Source: Mariprofundaceae bacterium
GTDB lineage: Bacteria; Pseudomonadota; Zetaproteobacteria; Mariprofundales; Mariprofundaceae
NCBI GenBank assembly: GCA_030950975.1
Contig: JAUZQL010000264.1
Span: forward strand, 1-10,654
DNA length: 10,654 bases
Direction of reading: 5' to 3'
In this document: in pieces, positions 1 to 7,598 of the stretch
How positions within the stretch are numbered: the stretch's first letter is position 1
Layout: each line of letters begins with the position of its first letter
Program-made: the position numbers and the translations under genes
The notes under the pieces: generated by a model
What the model saw: the letters and a program-made list of their open reading frames with translations, nothing else
Told to the model about the DNA's origin: nothing
Database searches by the model: none

Positions 1-3000
1 TCAGCCCGACCATGCAAGTCTTCCACTTGTATAAACGCCATCATACCTCGTGCCGTACGATATTCTTTGATGTTGGAAATAAAAATCGGCAAGACCACTT
101 TGGCATCATCTAAACAATCCTGCAAATCACCCAAATGAATATCTGCCAATCCTGATACATGATATAAATAAGCATGCAAAGGATGACCTGTTAAGTAAAA
201 ACCAAGTACCTCACGTTCCAATTCAAGGCACTCTCGTTCATCCCAAGGTTCTACATCCGCAAATAATTCATGACCATCAACGCTGGCTTCCTTCACGGCA
301 AACAAGCCTGTTTGACGTGCTAAATAATCATGACGACGACGTGAGGCTTCTTGAAGCGCCTTACTCATGCTTTCTAAAGCTGCACGAGGGTGGGGAATCA
401 TGCTATTGAACGCCCCCGCTTTGACCAAGCTTTCACAGACACGTTTGTTCAATGTTTTTTCAGGGAGTTCAAAGACCATGTTTTCAAAGGATGTAAAAGG
501 CTGCTTGGATTTCCGTGTTTTAACCACTGTACGAATCACCGCTTCACCCACGCCTTTAATTGCTCCCAAACCAAAACGAATAGCATCACCTTCAGGTACA
601 AATTCCCAATCGGATGCATTCACATCAGGAGGTAACATCGTCAGTTTCATTTCAGCACAATCCGCCACCAAAGCTGCTATTTTGTCAGTATTACCCATAT
701 CACACGACAGTGTCGCTGCCATAAATGCTTGCGGATAATGGGCTTTTAAATAGGCAGTCTGATAACAAATCAACGCATACGCCGCCGAATGTGATTTATT
801 AAAGCCATAACCTGCAAATTTTTCCATCAAATCAAAAACATGCTCGGCTTTATCCGCAGGAACATTCAATGTTGCTGAACCTGCCATGAATATTTTACGT
901 TGTTCTTCCATTTCTTCAGGTTTTTTCTTGCCCATCGCACGGCGCAACATATCGGCTTGTCCTAAACTATAACCTGCCAAAACTTGAGCAATTTGCATCA
1001 CTTGTTCTTGGTATAAAATCACCCCATTGGTTTCTTTAAGGATGGGTTCAAGTTGGGGCAATGGATACTCAATGGCTTGCCGACCATGTTTACACTCGAC
1101 ATACGTTCCCACCATGCCTGATTCCATCGGACCAGGACGATACAACGCCACCAATGCAATAATATCCTCAAAACAATCGGGTTTTAGTTCACCTAAAAGC
1201 TCACGCATACCTTGTGATTCGACCTGAAACACGGCTTTGGTTTGCCCACGTTGCATCAACTCAAAACTTGCCAAATCATCCATAGGAATCTTTGTAATAT
1301 CAAAACCTTGACCGCTCTCTTTTTGCTGCACCAAACGACATGCCAAATCAATGACTGTCAGGGTTTTAAGCCCTAAAAAGTCAAACTTAATCAAGCCCAT
1401 TTTTTCCGAACTACCCATGTCCCATTGAACCACTTTCGATTCAGCACCTGTAATTCTGAATAATGGCGCATTTTCAACCAAAGCATCTTTACCAATGACC
1501 ACGCCCGCAGCATGTGTACCTGCATTACGATGTTTACCTTCCAACTTTCGCGCCAAATCAAATAAACGTGCCACTTCATCATCATCTTGAATCAACTTGG
1601 CAAGGCGTTCCTCTTGTGCTTCAGCCTTGGCAAGCGTCATTTTAAGTTCATCAGGAATGAGTTTTGCCACCATGTTGACCTTGCTTAATTCAAGTCCGAG
1701 CGCACGCCCAACATCACGAATCACCGCTTTGGCTTTCATCGCACCAAAGGTGATAATTTGAGATACTTTTTCTTCACCATATTTGGCGGTGACATAACGA
1801 ATGGCTTCTTCACGGCGAGACATGCAAAAATCAATATCAAAATCGGGCATGGAAATACGTTCTGGATTTAAGAAACGTTCAAACAACAAACCATATTTGA
1901 TGGGATCGAGATCGGTAATCAACATCGAATAAGCCACCAAAGAGCCTGCACCCGATCCGCGCCCTGGTCCTACGGGAATCCCCTGTTCTTTGGACCACTT
2001 GATAAAATCGGCAACAATTAAAAAGTATCCGGGGAAACCCATTTGATTGATAATACCCAATTCAAAATCAAGTCTTGCATCATAAACACCACGTTCGGCA
2101 TCAGGTTTACCTGCAAGAATTGCGGGCCAACGTGCCTCCAAACCTTCTTTCGCCACTTGGCATATATAGTCTGATAAATCCATGCCATCAGGTGCTTGGA
2201 AATCAGGTAATTTATATTCTCCAAACTTTAAATCGATATTGCAGCGACGCGCAATATTCACACTATTTTCCAAGGCTTCGGGTATATCATGAAATAGGTC
2301 TTGCATTTGTTCACTGGATTTAAGGTAAAATTCAGGATTAAAGCCCTCGGCAACATTGTCATCCAAGGTTCGATTATCTCGAATAGCGAGTAAGGCTTCA
2401 AAGGCATTGAAATCATCTTCTTCTTCAAAATGCGTGTTATTGCTGGCAAGCAGAGGAATATCTAAGCTATAAGCCAACTGAATCATCTTATCATTCACGA
2501 TTGTTTGTGCGGGTATGCCATGACGTTGTAACTCAATAAAAAAACATGGTGGTTCATCAGCTTCTTGCTTAAAAATGGATTGATATTCCAACGCCAGTTC
2601 ACGTGCCAAATCATCATTACCTTGTTGCAAGGCTTGTTCAATTTCACCATTCACACCACTGGATAGGGCAATCAAACCTTCTCCATATTGACGTAACAAA
2701 GCCTTATCAACACGTGGTTTATAATAAAAACCTTCCAAATAACCAATGGAAGTGAGTTTTAATAAATTTTTCCAACCTTGTTCATTGCGTGCCAACAACA
2801 CAATTTGCCCGTAACGGGGCGATCGAGGACCTGTCGACACCCGCTGTTTGTAATCATCACAGACAAACAACTCACAACCCATAATCGGTTTAATACCTGC
2901 TTTGAGTGCTTGAGAATAAAAAGCAATCGCGCCAAAAAGATTACCATAATCCGTAAGGGCAATGGCTGGCTGCTGCATGGCGACAGCTTTGTTCAATAAA

Positions 3001-3077
3001 CCTTTGATGCTGCTCATCGCAGATAATAAAGAATAGTCAGAATGATTGTGTAGGTGAACAAAAGGGAAGGATGACAT
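1..3077 (-). CDS. dnaE: DNA polymerase III subunit alpha (3' end outside window)
   Basis: Catalytic subunit of the replicative DNA polymerase (C-family). I translated the minus strand from ATG at 3077 and found it open to the left edge: 1025 codons, against about 1160 in E. coli. An N-terminal PHP domain starts with HLHNH (H10, H12). Position 44 is Tyr (TDYGN) where metal-binding PHP domains have His, so the proofreading site is probably degenerate, as in E. coli. The palm aspartates are in MPDFDIDF (D412, D414) and IKFDFLGL (D566), each offset by 11 from E. coli D401, D403 and D555. GPGRGSGAGSL and RRAMGKKKPEEM are also present. QTGLF (922-926) matches the internal beta-clamp-binding site. 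The visible end is the start of the OB-fold; the tau-binding end is missing. An in-frame stop lies four codons upstream of the ATG. No clear Shine-Dalgarno is seen. Confidence 0.97.
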   Translation of the reverse strand, partial: MSSFPFVHLHNHSDYSLLSAMSSIKGLLNKAVAMQQPAIALTDYGNLFGAIAFYSQALKAGIKPIMGCELFVCDDYKQRVSTGPRSPRYGQIVLLARNEQGWKNLLKLTSIGYLEGFYYKPRVDKALLRQYGEGLIALSSGVNGEIEQALQQGNDDLARELALEYQSIFKQEADEPPCFFIELQRHGIPAQTIVNDKMIQLAYSLDIPLLASNNTHFEEEDDFNAFEALLAIRDNRTLDDNVAEGFNPEFYLKSSEQMQDLFHDIPEALENSVNIARRCNIDLKFGEYKLPDFQAPDGMDLSDYICQVAKEGLEARWPAILAGKPDAERGVYDARLDFELGIINQMGFPGYFLIVADFIKWSKEQGIPVGPGRGSGAGSLVAYSMLITDLDPIKYGLLFERFLNPERISMPDFDIDFCMSRREEAIRYVTAKYGEEKVSQIITFGAMKAKAVIRDVGRALGLELSKVNMVAKLIPDELKMTLAKAEAQEERLAKLIQDDDEVARLFDLARKLEGKHRNAGTHAAGVVIGKDALVENAPLFRITGAESKVVQWDMGSSEKMGLIKFDFLGLKTLTVIDLACRLVQQKESGQGFDITKIPMDDLASFELMQRGQTKAVFQVESQGMRELLGELKPDCFEDIIALVALYRPGPMESGMVGTYVECKHGRQAIEYPLPQLEPILKETNGVILYQEQVMQIAQVLAGYSLGQADMLRRAMGKKKPEEMEEQRKIFMAGSATLNVPADKAEHVFDLMEKFAGYGFNKSHSAAYALICYQTAYLKAHYPQAFMAATLSCDMGNTDKIAALVADCAEMKLTMLPPDVNASDWEFVPEGDAIRFGLGAIKGVGEAVIRTVVKTRKSKQPFTSFENMVFELPEKTLNKRVCESLVKAGAFNSMIPHPRAALESMSKALQEASRRRHDYLARQTGLFAVKEASVDGHELFADVEPWDERECLELEREVLGFYLTGHPLHAYLYHVSGLADIHLGDLQDCLDDAKVVLPIFISNIKEYRTARGMMAFIQVEDLHGRA

Positions 3078-3152
3078 CGGCACAGTTTAACCAAGCGAAA
3101 TAAAGAGGGCTATGGGCTAGATAAAAATGGTCTCTGAGCAATTTTAAACGCC

Positions 3153-3200
3153 GATATTAAGGAAATAAGAGGGGGTAAGCTGAATACTTATCCTTATATC
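3153..3200 (-). repeat. Imperfect inverted repeat between the HDOD gene and dnaE
   Basis: On the minus strand GATAT-AAGGA-TAAG pairs with CTTA-(TT)-TCCTT-(A)-ATATC across a loop of about 17 bases that contains CCCCC. This gives up to 14 pairs with two bulges on the 3' side. It begins two bases after the HDOD stop codon and ends about 75 bases before the dnaE ATG. The stem is AT-rich and no U-run follows on the minus strand, so it is not a standard intrinsic terminator. It could be an mRNA-stabilising or processing hairpin, or a dnaE leader structure. The pairing is visible in the sequence; the role is inference. Confidence 0.5.
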
Positions 3201-3201
3201 T

Positions 3202-4053
3202 TTATTGAAATGTTTCGCCCAAAGCTTTGGCATCATCTTCCAGCTCAACTTCAACCGCAGCAAGGTGAATATCATTCACTTCTAAACGTTGCATGGGCGG
3301 AAAACTCTCTATGCTGATACCTTCTGCAATAGTATCGAATAAAACAGGATAGCCAGATTGTTGCACAATAAAATCAGCAGCATCAATGTAATCAATCAGC
3401 TTATCACGTGGTCGATCATCCGCTTCGATACCATGATGTGAAGCAACTGTGGCAAAAATATCAGGCATCTCCCAATGATTGAGTAATCTTCCCCCCATTT
3501 CTCGATGTAAAACCTCGATCACCGATAGGCACTGTTCATAAGGTATTGCAGCTAATTCATCAGGTACAGCGCTCATGACTGCTTGTACTCCAACATTATA
3601 CATCATGCCCGCAAGAAAAGCTTCTTCGGGCTCACAGCTACCAATCAAACGAGCAAGGTGTTGGGCAGCCGCTGCAACCAATAATGAATGCTTGGTAACA
3701 TTTCGAAGGATACTGTTGAGCTGTTTGTTTTTTATTTGAACGTGTAATTGGCTGGATATGACAATCAGTAATTGCAGTGTTTTTCTTCCACCTAAACGCT
3801 GAACCGCCATAGGTAAGCTACGAATATCAAAATGACCTGTTTTGAATTGGGCGCTGTTGGCGATCCGTAACACAGTGGTTGAGAGGGTTGGATCAGTAGC
3901 GATAACCTTGGCAATATCTGATGCCCCTTTGGATGCATCATTGACGATATCACGTACTTGAATCACAGCTTCAGGAAGTACAGGTAATTTTGCTTCACCA
4001 TGATTAAATTTTTCTCGAATCATTTGTGCCAAAGCGGCTGTTTTTACATGCAT
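3202..4053 (-). CDS. HDOD domain-containing protein
   Basis: A 283-residue soluble protein formed largely of one HDOD domain (about residues 15-215), a regulatory relative of HD phosphohydrolases. Family features visible are LPVLPEAV near the start, ATDPTLSTTVLRIANSA (52-68), AVQRLGGRKTLQLL (83-96) and ASHHG (204-208). The HD dipeptide that would bind metal is replaced by Tyr-Asn in AGMMYNVG (148-155), so enzymatic activity is unlikely and a scaffold or signalling role is more probable. There is no GGDEF, EAL or receiver domain. The ATG shares its A with the stop of the upstream pilus-type ATPase (TAATG), and GGAG (4061-4064) lies seven bases before it, so the two are very likely co-transcribed and coupled. 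HDOD proteins in other bacteria affect motility, biofilm and c-di-GMP signalling; the partner here is inferred from position only. Confidence 0.88.
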   Translation of the reverse strand: MHVKTAALAQMIREKFNHGEAKLPVLPEAVIQVRDIVNDASKGASDIAKVIATDPTLSTTVLRIANSAQFKTGHFDIRSLPMAVQRLGGRKTLQLLIVISSQLHVQIKNKQLNSILRNVTKHSLLVAAAAQHLARLIGSCEPEEAFLAGMMYNVGVQAVMSAVPDELAAIPYEQCLSVIEVLHREMGGRLLNHWEMPDIFATVASHHGIEADDRPRDKLIDYIDAADFIVQQSGYPVLFDTIAEGISIESFPPMQRLEVNDIHLAAVEVELEDDAKALGETFQ

Positions 4054-5951
4054 TATTCTTCTCCCATAAGTTTGAAAATTTCCTTAACACTTCGATTGGA
4101 GTTCGATCGAGGGGTAATGCGGTAAACCTCCTCTGGTGTGGTGTGTCCTAGTAAGACTTTGTACAGACCATCTTCCATTAGGGATAATAAATCAGTGGTA
4201 TCACAACTTATTTTACGTACTTCATGAGATGGACGTTGATTAATAATTGCTTCACGTACTTCCTCATTGAGAACTAAAAGTTCATGTAAAGCAGTACGAC
4301 CATGATAACCTGTTCCATAACATGTACCGCAACCTGTGCCACGATAAAAGGTGTTGTTTTTGAGTGTTTCGTTATCAATGCCAATTAAATTAGCAATGCG
4401 CTTATTAGGCATATAAGCCTGTCGGCAATCAGGGCAAATGGTGCGAATTAATCGTTGTGCCAAAATACTCACAACGGTGGAGGAAATAAGAAAAGTTTCG
4501 ACACCCATATCAATCAATCGTAACAAGCCACCAATAGAGTCTTCTGTATGAAAAGTAGTGATGACTTTATGCCCTGTGAGTGCAGCTTGAACCGCAACTT
4601 GGGCTGAATTTTTATCACGTATTTCTCCCAAAACAATGATGTCGGGATCTTGGCGAACCACAGCTTTCAGTGAATTATCAAAAGAACGCCCTGCTTTTTT
4701 ATCGACAGAACACTGCATGATGCCATCCACAACATATTCTACAGGATCTTCTAAAGTGATAATTTTGGTAGTGGGGTGATTAAGATAATCGATGGCAGCG
4801 TAAAGTGTGGTGGTTTTTCCTGAACCTGTAGGTCCAGTAATGAGAATGACACCTGTTGGCACATCCAAAGCATCATGTTTAAAACGATCTAATAAACCTC
4901 GATTCATTTTGATTTGTTCGATACTTTTAAGTCCACCATCTCGGCGTAACACACGCATGACAAGGTTCTCACCAAATAATGTCACATAAGTTGAGACTCG
5001 AAAATCGACATCAATGTCACTGACTTTTCGTGTAATACGCCCATCTTGGTGGCGACGACTATCGGATATATCCATGCCAGCTAGGACTTTCATGCGTGCA
5101 ATCACACGGGCAGATAAATCACGAGGTAAATCCATTTTATGAATTAAAACACCATCCATACGAAAACGAATCCTTAGATTATGTAACATAGGTTCTAAAT
5201 GAATATCACTGGCATGATCACGAATAGCCGATAATAAAATACCATCCACGACTTCGGCAACTTGATCCTTAACTTCAGCACTAACGCCTTTTTTATTGAC
5301 GAAAAGTTTCTTTAATAATAACTCAATAGCAGATGCGGCAGCGATACTTATGACTGTTTTTTTCGCTGTTTTTTGTTCGATTTCTGCGAAGGCATGATCA
5401 TTCAATGGATCTGCTGTGACGACATAGACTTTGTTTGTGCCTTCGTCGTATGGAATACTCAAGTTTGATGTTAAAAAATTTTGAGAAAATTGTTTAGCAA
5501 GTGTTTGATTCACCATATCAATATCAATATGTATCAATGGCATATCGAGTTGTTCAGATAAAGCTTGTGCTACTTGTCGATCATCAATAAACCCTAACTC
5601 AATCAATATTTCACCCATGCGTTTACCAGGCATGCGAGTAATCGATTGATTAGCTTTTTCTAAATCTTGCAGTGAAATATAGCCTAATTCACAAACCAAC
5701 TCGCCAATACGAAAGGCTCGACCATGTTTACGAATCAATCGGCGATGTTCATCCTCATCAATGATGCCCGTTTCTATCATGATGGAAGATAATAATTTAT
5801 CTTGGGCTATTTTTTCTTGAACCCGAATGGCTTTTTTTAATTGGCTTAGGGTGATTATTTGGTCATTGTATAAAAACAAGGCAAAACGAGCACCCGGAAG
5901 TTTGTCAAAACCTTCAATATCAAGTTTTTTAAGGGGGTGATTTTGGCTCAT
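4053..5951 (-). CDS. PilB/GspE-family secretion or type IV pilus assembly ATPase
   Basis: Cytoplasmic hexameric ATPase of the type IV pilus/type II secretion class (632 aa). Walker A is GPTGSGKT (373-380), the Asp box is EDPVEY (401-406), Walker B is IIVLGEIRD with Glu443, and the His box is TGHKVITTFHT (459-469). A zinc tetracysteine is formed by CPDC (506-509) and CGTC (541-544), which marks assembly ATPases (PilB, GspE, MshE) rather than the retraction ATPase PilT. The N-terminal region (about 28-134) holds tandem MshEN/T2SSE-N-like segments such as RIGELVCELGYIS (81-93) and RMGEILIELGFID (111-123). I chose ATG 5951 over an in-frame GTG at 5969 because GAGG lies seven bases before it and the probable sigma-54 start site is only about 8 bases upstream of the GTG. 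No other pilus or secretion gene is in the window, so PilB, GspE and MshE cannot be separated. Confidence 0.93.
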   Translation of the reverse strand: MSQNHPLKKLDIEGFDKLPGARFALFLYNDQIITLSQLKKAIRVQEKIAQDKLLSSIMIETGIIDEDEHRRLIRKHGRAFRIGELVCELGYISLQDLEKANQSITRMPGKRMGEILIELGFIDDRQVAQALSEQLDMPLIHIDIDMVNQTLAKQFSQNFLTSNLSIPYDEGTNKVYVVTADPLNDHAFAEIEQKTAKKTVISIAAASAIELLLKKLFVNKKGVSAEVKDQVAEVVDGILLSAIRDHASDIHLEPMLHNLRIRFRMDGVLIHKMDLPRDLSARVIARMKVLAGMDISDSRRHQDGRITRKVSDIDVDFRVSTYVTLFGENLVMRVLRRDGGLKSIEQIKMNRGLLDRFKHDALDVPTGVILITGPTGSGKTTTLYAAIDYLNHPTTKIITLEDPVEYVVDGIMQCSVDKKAGRSFDNSLKAVVRQDPDIIVLGEIRDKNSAQVAVQAALTGHKVITTFHTEDSIGGLLRLIDMGVETFLISSTVVSILAQRLIRTICPDCRQAYMPNKRIANLIGIDNETLKNNTFYRGTGCGTCYGTGYHGRTALHELLVLNEEVREAIINQRPSHEVRKISCDTTDLLSLMEDGLYKVLLGHTTPEEVYRITPRSNSNRSVKEIFKLMGEE

Positions 5952-5958
5952 TGTATTG

Positions 5959-5962
5959 CCTC
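5959..5962 (-). promoter_or_regulatory. Shine-Dalgarno GAGG fixing the ATPase start
   Basis: GAGG on the minus strand with a seven-base spacer to ATG 5951. The in-frame GTG at 5969, which would add six residues, has no comparable site, so the shorter product is preferred. Confidence 0.65.
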
Positions 5963-5987
5963 GCTTCACATGTAATCTAGAAATATG

Positions 5988-6003
5988 AGCAAGATTAAAG
6001 CCA
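5988..6003 (-). promoter_or_regulatory. Putative sigma-54 (RpoN) promoter of the ATPase-HDOD operon
   Basis: The minus strand reads TGGCTTTAATCTTGCT. Against the RpoN consensus TGGCAYRNNNNTTGCW it differs at two positions and keeps the diagnostic GG-N10-GC spacing exactly. The predicted start of transcription, about 12 bases past the GC, is near 5977, leaving a leader of about 26 bases that contains the GAGG ribosome site. Pilus genes are under RpoN in several bacteria, which supports the reading. A weak sigma-70-like pair (TTACAA, 17 bases, CATATT) overlaps the same stretch, so sigma-70 use is not excluded. Confidence 0.5.
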
Positions 6004-6036
6004 GTTGTAACGAGTCTTACAGAGCGTATTCATAGA

Positions 6037-6064
6037 TGGACTTTTGAAGGGATTGCATGATAAT
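6037..6064 (+). promoter_or_regulatory. Putative sigma-70 promoter of the small unknown gene
   Basis: TGGACT (6037-6042, four of six to TTGACA), a 16-base spacer and GATAAT (6059-6064, five of six to TATAAT). Transcription would start near 6071, past the most upstream in-frame ATG at 6070 and shortly before the AGGAG site at 6083, in agreement with the chosen start at 6094. It lies back to back with the sigma-54 site in the 142-base divergent intergenic region. Confidence 0.4.
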
Positions 6065-6093
6065 CAAACATGAAATGTATGCAGGAGAATAAT

Positions 6094-6387
6094 ATGACAG
6101 ATGATAGAATGCAGTTGGATGATGAAGCGTTACGACAGTTGATTGGTCGCAGAGTACGCTATATGAACAAAGTATACGAAATTATCGATTTATTACTCGA
6201 TGATAATTTGCTGATTTTATCCGCTGATGAAGGGGTCGATGTACAAGAAGATAGTTATGGTCGCGCTCATCGCATGGTGCCGCATCAACAAAACTTACGT
6301 TTCAGAGATGCGGATAAAAAAGCATCACATATTTGGGATGATTTAATTTTTTTAGATGGACCGATGGAAACTGAAACTAACGCTTAA
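6094..6387 (+). CDS. Small acidic protein of unknown function
   Basis: A 97-residue cytoplasmic protein with no signal peptide or membrane segment. I do not recognise a named family. The pattern LIGRRVRYMNKVYEIIDLL, then a short loop, then LLILSADEGVDVQEDSYG and HRMVPHQQNLRF suggests a small all-beta barrel of the SH3-like kind: paired short strands, a basic GRRVRY start and a conserved-looking YGRAHR turn. The tail (KASHIWDDLIFLDG) is acidic. AGGAGA at 6083-6088 lies five bases before ATG 6094; in-frame ATGs at 6070 and 6079 lack this and would precede or sit at the predicted transcript start. It is divergent from the pilus-type ATPase, and its 3' end overlaps coaD by 11 bases in convergent orientation. 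The composition and clean ribosome site support a real gene; the fold is inference. Confidence 0.75.
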   Translation: MTDDRMQLDDEALRQLIGRRVRYMNKVYEIIDLLLDDNLLILSADEGVDVQEDSYGRAHRMVPHQQNLRFRDADKKASHIWDDLIFLDGPMETETNA

Positions 6388-6868
6388 AACGCTGTAAAAC
6401 AGGTTCTGGAACCAAGGAAGAAACATCGCCGCCCATGCTTGAAATTTCACGAATAAAGCTGGAGGAAACAAATGTGTAATCTTCACGAGCCATCACAAAA
6501 ACACTTTCAATGTTATGATCCAAGTGGCGATTCATGCTTGCCATTTGAAACTCATATTCAAAATCGGAAGCAGCTCGTAGTCCACGCAATAAAGCCGTTG
6601 CACCATGTTCATGGGCTAAATCGACCAATAAATCTTTAAAAGCAACGGTTTTAATATTTTTTTCATCACACAATGACTCATTGACCATCGCTAAGCGTGT
6701 TTCCAAATCAAACATCGGGCATTTTTTTGGATTTTCAGCAACACCAATGATGAGTTGATCAAAAATCTTTAAGCCACGACGTACTACATCCATATGCCCC
6801 AATGTAATCGGGTCGAATGTTCCTGCATAAATGGCGATATGTTGTTTATCTGAATTAGAGCGTGGCAT
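6377..6868 (-). CDS. coaD: Phosphopantetheine adenylyltransferase
   Basis: Catalyses 4'-phosphopantetheine + ATP to dephospho-CoA + PPi, the penultimate step of coenzyme A synthesis, in the cytoplasm. The product is 163 aa, the usual size. The nucleotidyltransferase motif is AIYAGTFDPITLGH (12-25), with the TxGH signature at its end; RGLRAASDFEYEFQMA and VSSSFIRE (the ISSTxxR-type motif that binds the ATP phosphates) follow, and the ending VPEPVLQRFKR is typical. I chose ATG 6868 because the upstream in-frame start at 6916 would add 16 residues that are merely the tatC frame read out of phase. The gene overlaps tatC by 14 bases, so it is probably translationally coupled as the last gene of the tat operon. 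Its stop lies inside the convergent small gene. Confidence 0.96.
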   Translation of the reverse strand: MPRSNSDKQHIAIYAGTFDPITLGHMDVVRRGLKIFDQLIIGVAENPKKCPMFDLETRLAMVNESLCDEKNIKTVAFKDLLVDLAHEHGATALLRGLRAASDFEYEFQMASMNRHLDHNIESVFVMAREDYTFVSSSFIREISSMGGDVSSLVPEPVLQRFKR

Positions 6869-7598
6869 GGTTGACTTTACTTTCCATTCTGCGTGCCACC
6901 CAAACACCTGTTTCAAATAAAATGTACATGGGAATAGCGAGCATAATTTGAGAAATAATATCGGGTGGCGTTAATATTGCCGAAAAAATAAATGCCCAAA
7001 CAATCACATAACGACGTTTGGCAGCAAGACTATCGACATCCATAATATCCAATCGGGTCAAAGCTATGACAATAATAGGCACTTGAAAGCTAATGCCAAA
7101 GGCAAATAAAAGCTTAAGAACCAAGGCTAAATATTCTTTGATGGCAGGCATGGCTTGAATGCTTTCACTCGAAAAACTAAGGAAAAATGTAAAAATCATA
7201 GGAAATACTGCATAAAATGCGAAGGCAGCACCCAAAAATAAGAGGGCTAAGCTGGATATGAAAAAACCTAAAAACAATTTGCGTTCATGCTTGTATAGCC
7301 CCGGTGCGATAAAAGCCCAAGCTTGATAGAAAGTAACAGGTGCTGTGACAAAAATACTTAGCACTAAGGCAATTTTTAAATACGTAAAAAATACATCGGG
7401 TGCATTCAAAAATACCAATGGAGTATGAGGTGGAAGAGCGGAACGCAATGGAATCGCCATGAAATCAAAAATTACGCTGGAAAAATTCATCAATACGATG
7501 ACACCCACCACATAAGCAATGACTGCAATTTGAAAGCGACGACGTAGTTCATGAAGATGTGAAAGAATAGACGGAGGATTATTTGTTTTTTGAGTCAT
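6855..7598 (-). CDS. tatC: Sec-independent protein translocase TatC
   Basis: Multi-spanning (six-helix) inner-membrane receptor that binds the twin-arginine signal peptide with TatB and recruits TatA. The 247-residue product starts with the conserved HLHELRRR (14-21). It keeps Pro50, Phe96 and Glu105 (in WAFIAPGLYKHERK) and Asp213 (in LTPPDIISQ), each offset by two from E. coli P48, F94, E103 and D211. The intramembrane Glu170 of E. coli is Gln172 here (SFQVP). The start overlaps the tatB end by 20 bases and has no clear Shine-Dalgarno, pointing to coupling. Substrates would be cofactor-loaded exported enzymes such as FeS or molybdopterin proteins. Confidence 0.97.
   Translation of the reverse strand: MTQKTNNPPSILSHLHELRRRFQIAVIAYVVGVIVLMNFSSVIFDFMAIPLRSALPPHTPLVFLNAPDVFFTYLKIALVLSIFVTAPVTFYQAWAFIAPGLYKHERKLFLGFFISSLALLFLGAAFAFYAVFPMIFTFFLSFSSESIQAMPAIKEYLALVLKLLFAFGISFQVPIIVIALTRLDIMDVDSLAAKRRYVIVWAFIFSAILTPPDIISQIMLAIPMYILFETGVWVARRMESKVNHATL

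Noticed and set aside
367..738. Plus-strand open frame of 123 codons inside dnaE, and several others at 390-635, 1027-1227, 2075-2323 and 2778-2999
   Set aside because: They are antisense to a continuous dnaE translation with all catalytic motifs; their products show no family features.
1391..1585. Short minus-strand open frames within dnaE (also 2018-2224, 2258-2449, 2759-2962), which might suggest a frameshifted gene
   Set aside because: All lie one frame off dnaE. The dnaE frame itself reads through without a stop or shift from 3077 to the left edge.
4053..5969. GTG start at 5969 for the ATPase
   Set aside because: It lacks a ribosome site and would sit about 8 bases from the predicted transcript start; ATG 5951 has GAGG at ideal spacing.
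6402..6413. GGTTC-TG-GAACC near the end of the small unknown gene as a terminator
   Set aside because: The loop would be only two bases, no T-run follows, and the stretch encodes the conserved C-terminus of CoaD.
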